Shown: positions 1 to 4,846 of the stretch, piece after piece
Numbering within the stretch: the first letter of the stretch is position 1
How the letters are laid out: each line of letters opens with the position of its first letter
DNA from: an uncultured Sutterella sp.
GTDB taxonomy: Bacteria; Pseudomonadota; Gammaproteobacteria; Burkholderiales; Burkholderiaceae_F
Assembly: GCA_900552915.1 (NCBI GenBank)
Contig: USBS01000089.1
Location: 1 to 7,282 of the forward strand
Direction: 5' to 3'
Length of the DNA stretch: 7,282 nucleotides
The notes under the pieces: generated by a model
The model's database searches: none
What the model saw: only the letters and a program-made list of their open reading frames with translations
What the model was told of the DNA's origin: nothing
Position numbers and translations under genes: made by a program

Positions 1-123
1 CAGGACGGGCGGGTCTAGGACCCGCCCCTACGGCGAATCCGGAAACCGTCCGGTTTCATCGTAGGGGCCGGACACCGCCCGGCCCGCAGATACACGCGGC
101 ACGTCCAGGAGGCCGCGCCCTAC
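1..123. repeat. Compound palindromic (REP/BIME-like) repeat array abutting mogA
   Basis: Four G+C-rich inverted repeats are packed head to tail. Arms 7-15/19-27 (GGGCGGGTC/GACCCGCCC) have a 3-nt loop. Arms 25-32/60-67 (CCCCTACG/CGTAGGGG) enclose an inner pair 42-48/51-57 (GAAACCG/CGGTTTC). Arms 65-71/79-85 (GGGCCGG/CCGGCCC) have a 7-nt loop, and arms 95-100/112-117 (CGCGGC/GCCGCG) an 11-nt loop. The motif CCTAC or its complement GTAGG marks the module borders at 27-31, 61-65 and 119-123. Neighbouring hairpins share bases at 25-27 and 65-67, so not all can form at once. No coding frame here resembles a known protein. The design is that of interspersed intergenic palindromic repeats or a small non-autonomous element, and it may continue left of the window. 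On the minus-strand transcript it could also act as a 3' stabiliser or a weak terminator; no U-tract follows any stem. The palindromes are seen directly; the element class is inferred. Confidence 0.7.
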
Positions 124-470
124 AGCCCAGCACCAGCCGCCATCTGTTCGGCAAAGCCAGGCAGTTCGCGCGTTGCGACGGCAAGCGTTGCTTCGGGGGT
201 GACATCGCGCCGAGCAGGTCCCGTACCGCCCGTGGTAAAGACCAGATCGCACCCTACACGGTCGACGAGCTCGCGCAGCGTCTCTTCGATCGTGTAGCGG
301 TCGTCGGCAATCAGGCGCGTATGAAATTGAACGGGCGTCGTGATGGCGTCCTGCAGCCAGGCTTCCAGAGCAGGGATGCCTTCGTCGGCATATTCGCCGC
401 GGCTGGCGCGGTCGGAAATGGAAACCAGACCGCAGATCAGTTCGTTTTCGGAATTGCGTTGAGCCAGCAT
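120..470 (-). CDS. mogA: Molybdopterin adenylyltransferase MogA, C-terminally truncated (probable pseudogene)
   Basis: MogA adenylylates molybdopterin with MgATP, the step before molybdate insertion in cytoplasmic molybdenum cofactor synthesis. The 116-residue product matches the N-terminal half of the family: GLVSISDRAS at residues 14-23, an LIADD segment near 53-57, and the signature TTGGTGPARRDVTPEAT at 79-95, which contains the functionally important Asp. Similarity runs to PGFAEQM at 104-110, then breaks after a few Ala/Gly residues at a TAG stop lying in the GTAGGG border of the palindromic array. The Escherichia coli protein has 195 residues, so roughly 85-90 are missing, including the NLPG-P loop region. 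I chose the ATG at 470 because TGAGGA (487..482) lies 11 nt upstream; a TTG at 488 would add six residues. It sits 47 bp behind darP on the same strand, probably co-transcribed. Family identity is certain; loss of activity is inferred. A second MogA/MoaB copy elsewhere could compensate. Confidence 0.85.
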   Translation of the reverse strand: MLAQRNSENELICGLVSISDRASRGEYADEGIPALEAWLQDAITTPVQFHTRLIADDRYTIEETLRELVDRVGCDLVFTTGGTGPARRDVTPEATLAVATRELPGFAEQMAAGAGL

Positions 471-481
471 GGATTGTGATG

Positions 482-487
482 TCCTCA
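482..487 (-). promoter_or_regulatory. Shine-Dalgarno of mogA
   Basis: TGAGGA on the minus strand lies 11 nt before the ATG at 470. It supports that ATG over the TTG at 488, which overlaps this motif and so could not use it. It lies in the 47-bp gap between darP and mogA. Confidence 0.5.
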
Positions 488-517
488 AATCAAATGCTTT
501 ACGGAGCGTCGAAAAAA

Positions 518-1093
518 TCAGTTTTCAGCGCTTTCTTCGTCTTCGTCGGCTTTTTCAAGCGTAAGCGCCGGCAGTTCTGCCGCATGCAGGAATCGATAGA
601 GCTCGCGGAAGTACTTCGGGGGTTTGGCCGCTTCCTTTTCCTTGCGCGCCAGACGAATGAGCGTGCGCAGCTGCTGCACGTCCACATCGGGGTGTGAGGC
701 GACAAATTCGGTGAGCTTGGCGTTGTCGGTCAAAAGCGCGTCGCGCAGACGTTCGGCTCGCTGATGTGCGGCGGCTGCCGCGCGGCTCGCGCCGGTGGCG
801 CGGTCGATGGCTTCGCGCACCGCGTCGTAATCGAGCCGCCGCATCAGTTTGCCGATCAACTGCATTTGACGGCGAAGCGCACCGAAGGACTTCATGCGGC
901 GGTATTCGAGGATGGCCTCGCGAATATCTTCGGGCAGCCCGGTGACGCGATCAAAAGCATCGGGCGCAAGCTTGGCAAGCTCGCTGCCGAGCTTTTGCAT
1001 GGCCTCGGCTTCGCGTTTTTTCTGCGACCGGGAGGGGCCTTCGTAGAGGTCGTCGTCGGTTTCGTCGTCAAGCAAACGATCGTCGGTATTCAT
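518..1093 (-). CDS. darP: Ribosome biogenesis factor DarP/YjgA (DUF615 family)
   Basis: DarP (YjgA) is a cytoplasmic factor that associates with late 50S ribosomal precursors and promotes correct maturation of the peptidyl-transferase region. The 191-residue product is close to the 183 residues of the Escherichia coli protein. It has an acidic N-terminus (residues 1-17), the family start SRSQKKREAEAMQKLG near 21-36, the conserved RRQMQLIGKLMRRLD at 74-88, and the C-terminal hallmark QLRTLIRLARKEKEAAKPPK at 141-160. An acidic tail follows at 179-190. The frame stays open upstream to 1234, but the extra 47 residues have no family character, so I chose the ATG at 1093. No clear Shine-Dalgarno precedes it. 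A TACAAT -10-like box lies about 80 nt upstream. mogA follows after 47 bp on the same strand; this pairing is common in Betaproteobacteria. Family assignment is secure from conserved blocks. Confidence 0.93.
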   Translation of the reverse strand: MNTDDRLLDDETDDDLYEGPSRSQKKREAEAMQKLGSELAKLAPDAFDRVTGLPEDIREAILEYRRMKSFGALRRQMQLIGKLMRRLDYDAVREAIDRATGASRAAAAAHQRAERLRDALLTDNAKLTEFVASHPDVDVQQLRTLIRLARKEKEAAKPPKYFRELYRFLHAAELPALTLEKADEDEESAEN

Positions 1094-1173
1094 GGACAAA
1101 ATGAAGAAAGCGGAACAGATGGATAAACGCGCAGTTACGGGAAAATGCACGCGTTTTGTGCAAAATTTCGAGG

Positions 1174-1179
1174 ATTGTA
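1174..1179 (-). promoter_or_regulatory. Possible -10 element for darP-mogA
   Basis: The minus strand reads TACAAT here, 80 bp upstream of the darP ATG, a good match to the sigma-70 -10 box TATAAT. At 16-18 nt spacing the -35 region (around 1196-1203) is G+C-rich and does not resemble TTGACA, so this is a half-promoter at best. It would place transcription start near 1167. Confidence 0.3.
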
Positions 1180-1238
1180 CCGCATGCTTTTGCGGCAGAC
1201 CGACGGCCTCGACGTTTGCAATTGAGGAAAACACTAGT

Positions 1239-1298
1239 GCGTCAAAAACAATTTGTTAATAAAAACAGCATTTCCTAAGCGTAGAAAGGCTTTGACGC
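1239..1298. repeat. Spaced inverted repeat in the darP/htpX divergent region
   Basis: GCGTCAAA at 1239-1246 and its exact complement TTTGACGC at 1291-1298 are separated by 44 A+T-rich bases. Each arm contains TTGACG, a 5/6 match to a sigma-70 -35 box, and the two point outward, one toward darP and one toward htpX. No convincing -10 box sits 16-18 nt beyond either arm. The 290-bp region between the two genes otherwise shows only this repeat, the TACAAT box and the htpX leader. The repeat is seen directly; a regulatory role is conjecture. Confidence 0.35.
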
Positions 1299-1383
1299 TC
1301 ATTAGACTTGCGTGAAAACGAAAATGTTGCGGATCGTCTTTTTTCCGCGGCTGAAACTGTCAAGAAGGTAACCAAAAAAACAT

Positions 1384-2271
1384 ATGAAGCGAATCGCGCT
1401 TTTGATTCTTACGAACATTGCCGTTGTCGTCATGCTCGGCGTCGTGCTCTCGGTTGTGAGCATGCTCACGGGGCTCAATTTCGGTCAGATGGCAGGCAGC
1501 AGCCTCAACGTGAGCGCACTCTTTGTCTTTGCGCTCGTGGTGGGCTTTGCCGGCTCCGTCATTTCGCTTTTCATGAGCAAGTCCATGGCCAAGATGAGCA
1601 TGGGCGTGCAGCTTATCAATACCGACAACCCGGCTCCCGGTCTGGAACAGTGGCTGGTAGGCGTGGTGCGCGCTCAGGCCGACAAGCTCGGTCTGCAGAT
1701 GCCCGAAGTGGGCATTTACGAAGGCGAACCGAATGCCTTTGCGACCGGCGCTACCAAGAACAGCTCTCTGGTGGCGGTGTCCACCGGTCTGCTGCGACTC
1801 ATGAATCAGAAGGAAGTTGAAGCGGTTCTCGCGCATGAAATGAGCCACGTTGCCAACGGCGACATGGTGACGATGACGCTTGTGCAGGGCGTTACCAACA
1901 CGTTTGTTGTGTTTTTCTCCCGCATCATCGGCTGGGTGGTCGACCGTCAGATTCTGCGCAACGAAGACGACGCGCCGGGCGTGGGCTACTACGTGACTAG
2001 CATTGTGCTTGACATTGCCTTCGGTCTTCTCGCAGGCATCATCGTGGCCGCCTTTAGCCGTCATCGCGAATTCCGCGCCGATGCAGGCGCCGCGCATGTG
2101 ATGAACAGTCCCGAACCGATGATTAGCGCTCTGGAGCGCCTTGGCACCATGCAGCCGGCGGAACTGCCCGCTGCCGTCAAGGGGTTCGGCATCTCGGGCG
2201 GCATCGGCAGTCTCTTTGCCTCGCATCCCTCGATTGAAGATCGTATTGCGGCTCTTCGTAACGGCCGTTAA
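1384..2271 (+). CDS. htpX: Membrane zinc metalloprotease HtpX (M48 family)
   Basis: HtpX is an inner-membrane zinc endopeptidase that takes part in quality control of misfolded membrane proteins alongside FtsH. The 295-residue product has nearly the same length as the Escherichia coli protein (293). Two N-terminal membrane segments lie at about residues 3-25 and 42-64. The zinc-binding HEMSH motif is at 151-155 (catalytic Glu152) within EAVLAHEMSHVANGDMV, and the third ligand is probably Glu229 in FSRHREFRADAG. Further hydrophobic stretches at about 165-185 and 203-224 complete the usual topology. The family C-terminal ending FASHPSIEDRIAALR is present at 278-292. The ATG at 1384 gives the canonical MKRIALLILTN start; AAGAAGG (1362-1368) lies upstream at a long 15-nt spacing. 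An intrinsic terminator follows 40 bp after the stop, so it is probably monocistronic. Heat-shock or envelope-stress control is known for the family, but I find no sigma-32 or CpxR site here. Confidence 0.96.
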   Translation: MKRIALLILTNIAVVVMLGVVLSVVSMLTGLNFGQMAGSSLNVSALFVFALVVGFAGSVISLFMSKSMAKMSMGVQLINTDNPAPGLEQWLVGVVRAQADKLGLQMPEVGIYEGEPNAFATGATKNSSLVAVSTGLLRLMNQKEVEAVLAHEMSHVANGDMVTMTLVQGVTNTFVVFFSRIIGWVVDRQILRNEDDAPGVGYYVTSIVLDIAFGLLAGIIVAAFSRHREFRADAGAAHVMNSPEPMISALERLGTMQPAELPAAVKGFGISGGIGSLFASHPSIEDRIAALRNGR

Positions 2272-2287
2272 TCGAAATAAACATTCG

Positions 2288-2303
2288 AGCCGCGTTTGCG
2301 GCT
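2288..2303. repeat. Small hairpin after htpX
   Basis: AGCCGC (2288-2293) and GCGGCT (2298-2303) form a perfect 6-bp stem with a GTTT loop, 16 nt past the htpX stop. No U-tract follows, so it is probably a 3'-end stem in front of the true terminator rather than a terminator itself. Confidence 0.5.
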
Positions 2304-2311
2304 TAAAGAAG

Positions 2312-2345
2312 AAGGCGCTTGGAAGTGGAATCCGGCGCCTTTTTT
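2312..2345 (+). terminator. Intrinsic terminator of htpX
   Basis: AAGGCGC (2312-2318) pairs with GCGCCTT (2335-2341), an inner GGA/TCC pair (2321-2323/2331-2333) can extend it, and six T residues run from 2340 to 2345. This separates htpX from the lysP transcript. Confidence 0.8.
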
Positions 2346-2373
2346 GTGCCCGCTTTTGTTGTGAAATTCCGTT

Positions 2374-2405
2374 AACCTGCTAACCTGCTAAACCGAATTA
2401 GCAGG
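2374..2405. repeat. Tandem CCTGCTAA motif ending in a palindrome in the lysP leader
   Basis: The octamer AACCTGCT occurs twice in tandem (2374-2381, 2382-2389). The second copy runs into a perfect 8-bp inverted repeat, CCTGCTAA (2384-2391) and TTAGCAGG (2398-2405), with a 6-nt spacer ACCGAA. It lies about 130-160 bp upstream of the lysP start. It could be a regulator-binding site or an RNA stem-loop; no U-tract follows, so it is not an obvious terminator. A smaller inverted repeat CCGAA/TTCGG (2465-2469/2477-2481) follows. I find no convincing -35/-10 pair or known riboswitch in the 262-bp region between htpX and lysP. Confidence 0.5.
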
Positions 2406-2518
2406 AGCCTGTTGAGGCCGAGTGCACGGTTCTGCAGACAGGTACGAATAGAGTTGTGTTGATCCCGAATGCGAAGTTCGGCCGTGTATTCTTCGATGGG
2501 TTCAAACTAAATCGATTC

Positions 2519-2522
2519 AGGA
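2519..2522 (+). promoter_or_regulatory. Shine-Dalgarno of lysP
   Basis: AGGA ends 11 nt before the ATG at 2534. It supports that ATG over the in-frame GTG at 2456, which would add 26 residues without similarity to the family N-terminus. Confidence 0.5.
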
Positions 2523-2533
2523 AAAAAGCAGCA

Positions 2534-4030
2534 ATGCACTCTTCTTCCGATACCGTGACAAGCGAAGGTCTCAAGCGCACGCTCTCGGCACGTCACCTCG
2601 TGATGATTTCGCTCGGCGGCTCCATCGGCACCGGGCTTTTTTTGGCTTCGGGAGCTCCTGTTTCGCAGGCCGGTCCTGCAGGTGCGCTTTTTGCGTATGC
2701 ACTTATCGGCGTGATGGTCTATTTCCTCATGACGGCTTTGGCCGAGCTTTCGGCTTTCGAGCCTGTCTCCGGCTCGTTCGCTGTCTACGGCGAAAAATAC
2801 GTCGATCGCGGCTTCGGGCTCGCCATGGGCATCAACTATTGCTACAACTGGGCCATTGCCGTTGCGGTGGATCTGGTGGCGGCGCAGATCATCATGCAGT
2901 ATTGGTTTGCCGACGTGCCGGGATGGATCTGGAGCGCGATCTTTTTGGCGGTGATGTTTGCCATCAACTTCTTTTCCGCGAGAAGCTTCGGCGAGGCTGA
3001 GTTCTGGTTCGCCTCCGTCAAGGTCTGCGCGGTGATTGCATTCATCATCACAGGCTTGATGCTTGCTGCAGGCGTGTTGCCAGGGCATGAGGCCGTAGGT
3101 CTCAAAAATTGGAATCTGAACGGAGAGGGAAGCTTCATCGGCGGCTTTGCGGCCTTCATGGGCGTTGCGATGGTGGTGGGTTATTCCTTTCAGGGAACGG
3201 AATTGGCCGGCGTCACGGCGGGTGAATCAAAGGATCCGGATCGCACCATTCCGGCGGCGATTCGAAGCATCTTTTGGCGCATCATTCTTTTCTATGTGTT
3301 GAGCATCATTGTCATCGGCCTTTTGATTCCGCACAACGATCCGAGACTTCTGGAAAACGACCTTGCCGACATTGCACTCAGCCCTTTTACGCTCGTCTTC
3401 GACAATGCGGGGTTTCCGTGGGCGGCGGCCGTGATGAACGTTGTGGTGCTCACCACGGTGTTGTCGGCAGGAAACTCCGGCATGTATGCCGCTACGCGTC
3501 TCGTGCATACGCTGGCGCGTGAGGAAAGATTGCCTCGTGTCTTTGCGAAGGTCTCCGAGTCGGGCGTTCCGCGCAATGCGCTCTATGCGGTAACGATTCT
3601 TTCGGCGCTCTGTTTTCTGACGACTTTTCTTCAGACGCAAAGCGTCTATGTATGGCTGCTCAACACGACCGGCATGGGCGGGTTCCTCTGTTGGCTCGGC
3701 ATCGGACTGAGCCACTGGCGTTTCCGTCGCGGAATGCAAAAGCAAGGCCAGGATTTGACGCTGTTGCCTTATCGCTCGCCTGTTTTTCCCTTGGGCTCGA
3801 TCTACGCATTCGTGCTTTGCACCATAGTGGCGGTCGGACAAAACACCGAAGCGATTTTGAGCGGCGATTGGCTCGGGATGCTTGCCACGTACATCGGCAT
3901 TTTGATCTTTGCGGGCGTCTGGGCGGGATACAAACTGCTGCATCCCGACGATCGTTTGGTCCGCTATGAAGATATGGATTTTTCGGCACGCTTTGCCGAA
4001 CTGGAAAAACGCCGCAAGGACGGCTCTTAG
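2534..4030 (+). CDS. lysP: Lysine-specific permease LysP (APC superfamily)
   Basis: LysP is an inner-membrane, proton-coupled L-lysine importer of the amino-acid-polyamine-organocation superfamily. The 498-residue product (489 in Escherichia coli) resembles that LysP along its whole length. It has a hydrophilic N-terminus, the substrate-binding GGSIGTGLF motif in helix 1 (residues 28-36), PVSGSFAVYG (77-86), PGWIWSAIFL (129-138), FGEAEFWFASVK (152-163), SFQGTELAGVTAGES (218-232), SPFTLVF (283-289) and SAGNSGMYAATR (311-322). About twelve hydrophobic segments can be counted, and the soluble tail ends RLVRYEDMDF (474-483) plus a charged extension. These blocks match LysP better than the related AroP or PheP permeases. 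The gene stands alone on the plus strand behind the htpX terminator, and its TAG stop overlaps the stop of the convergent gene. In enterobacteria LysP also acts as a lysine sensor for CadC; no such partner is visible here. Confidence 0.93.
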   Translation: MHSSSDTVTSEGLKRTLSARHLVMISLGGSIGTGLFLASGAPVSQAGPAGALFAYALIGVMVYFLMTALAELSAFEPVSGSFAVYGEKYVDRGFGLAMGINYCYNWAIAVAVDLVAAQIIMQYWFADVPGWIWSAIFLAVMFAINFFSARSFGEAEFWFASVKVCAVIAFIITGLMLAAGVLPGHEAVGLKNWNLNGEGSFIGGFAAFMGVAMVVGYSFQGTELAGVTAGESKDPDRTIPAAIRSIFWRIILFYVLSIIVIGLLIPHNDPRLLENDLADIALSPFTLVFDNAGFPWAAAVMNVVVLTTVLSAGNSGMYAATRLVHTLAREERLPRVFAKVSESGVPRNALYAVTILSALCFLTTFLQTQSVYVWLLNTTGMGGFLCWLGIGLSHWRFRRGMQKQGQDLTLLPYRSPVFPLGSIYAFVLCTIVAVGQNTEAILSGDWLGMLATYIGILIFAGVWAGYKLLHPDDRLVRYEDMDFSARFAELEKRRKDGS

Positions 4031-4830
4031 CCGCGCTTAACCTTGGGTCCGAAGCGGCCGTCGGCAATCCATGCCGATCCTTCGAGCGAGTCGAAGATTT
4101 CGGCCGCACGCTCTTTTTGGATATGCAGGCCGGCTGCCATCAAGCGGATGGTTTTGTCTCGGTCAAGGTACAGGAAATCAAGCGCCGATTCGGTGAGCGG
4201 GTCCTGTGCGTTTTCGGGAGCAGGCGCACATTCTTCAAGCGTCTGGCGCACGCCTTGCGCCATTGCCAACACGCATTTTTCCGTGGTGTTTTTGGATGGC
4301 TGCGGCAAGGCAAGCATGCGCACTTTGGTCCACTTCTGGGCGTAGGCGGCAAGCCGCTCGCCGGTGATGCGCCGACCTTGATCGAGCGGCTCTCCGCAGG
4401 CTTCATTTAAAGCCGACTGCGCGTTGGGCGTATTGACAGCCTGCCAAAGATAGCAGGATAGGAAGATCACAAGCCGAGGCCGACGTTCAAGCAGGACGTC
4501 GCGCAGCGCAAAGATGCTTTCGGCAATGCGGGGAATCGTCTGCGGGCCGTGTCCCGAGACCGGCTGCGGAGGCCACTCAAGCGTGAAGAAACTTCGCTCA
4601 AAGGCTCCTTCGGTGCCGCGAACGCGCTTGATGTCGATCCCCCAAAGCGAGAACCAATCGGCAAAGCGGTTTAAAACCGGCCCTCGATCGACGCTTTTGT
4701 CAAACAAAAAAGCCCGGCGTGCGGACGAATAGGATTCTGGTCCGTACCCGGGCTGGGTGACCACCAAAATCCCGCCCGAGGCGTTTTCTCGGGTTCGAAC
4801 GACGTCTGGGACGGGAAGTCGGGTGGTCAC
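4027..4830 (-). CDS. Unrecognised protein downstream of valS, possibly uracil-DNA-glycosylase-like
   Basis: I do not recognise this 267-residue protein as a named family. No signal peptide or membrane segment is evident. Its block order weakly recalls the uracil-DNA glycosylase superfamily: a hydrophobic strand and Gly/Pro loop ILVVTQPGYGPESY (21-34), an FLFDKS segment followed by a helix PVLNRFADWFSLWGID (51-66), then a strand with downstream Trp-Gln RPRLVIFLSCYLWQAV (117-132), and late in the chain VRMLALPQPS (170-179), where family members often have a strand followed by HPS or HPA. The expected His is Gln here, so the assignment is tentative. The C-terminal 50 residues look helical and basic. 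The GTG at 4830, 16 bp after the valS stop, is the best start, but no Shine-Dalgarno is visible and the frame is open far upstream inside valS; a GTG at 4764 is an alternative. Probably co-transcribed with valS. It overlaps the lysP stop by 4 bp. Confidence 0.7.
   Translation of the reverse strand: MTTRLPVPDVVRTRENASGGILVVTQPGYGPESYSSARRAFLFDKSVDRGPVLNRFADWFSLWGIDIKRVRGTEGAFERSFFTLEWPPQPVSGHGPQTIPRIAESIFALRDVLLERRPRLVIFLSCYLWQAVNTPNAQSALNEACGEPLDQGRRITGERLAAYAQKWTKVRMLALPQPSKNTTEKCVLAMAQGVRQTLEECAPAPENAQDPLTESALDFLYLDRDKTIRLMAAGLHIQKERAAEIFDSLEGSAWIADGRFGPKVKRG
4757..4830 (-). repeat. Inverted repeat spanning the proposed start of the gene after valS
   Basis: On the minus strand GTGACCACC (4830..4822), which includes the proposed GTG start, is exactly complementary to GGTGGTCAC (4765..4757), 56 bases downstream in the same reading frame. 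In the mRNA this 9-bp stem would bury the start codon. It may be chance or a translational brake. Confidence 0.3.
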
Positions 4831-4846
4831 TGCAGTTTGCGTCGAT

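Noticed and set aside
1..123. CRISPR array
   Set aside because: The palindromes differ in sequence and there are no identical direct repeats with regular unique spacers.
1094..1234. 47-residue N-terminal extension of darP
   Set aside because: The frame is open but the added segment has no family similarity, and the ATG at 1093 gives a normal-length protein.
1292..1325. Sigma-70 promoter for htpX using TTGACG at 1292-1297
   Set aside because: No -10 resembles TATAAT at 16-18 nt; GAAAAT at 1320-1325 is 22 nt away, too far.
1360..2226. Long minus-strand open frame opposite htpX
   Set aside because: It is His/Ala-rich antisense of a clear htpX gene, with no recognisable domains; likewise the frame at 3227-3943 opposite lysP and the alternative-frame stretches inside valS.
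2288..2303. First hairpin after htpX as the terminator
   Set aside because: It is followed by purine-rich TAAAGAAGAAGG rather than a T-run; the next stem at 2312-2341 has the T-run.
2456..2533. GTG start adding 26 residues to lysP
   Set aside because: The extension does not resemble the LysP N-terminus, and AGGA precedes the ATG at 2534.
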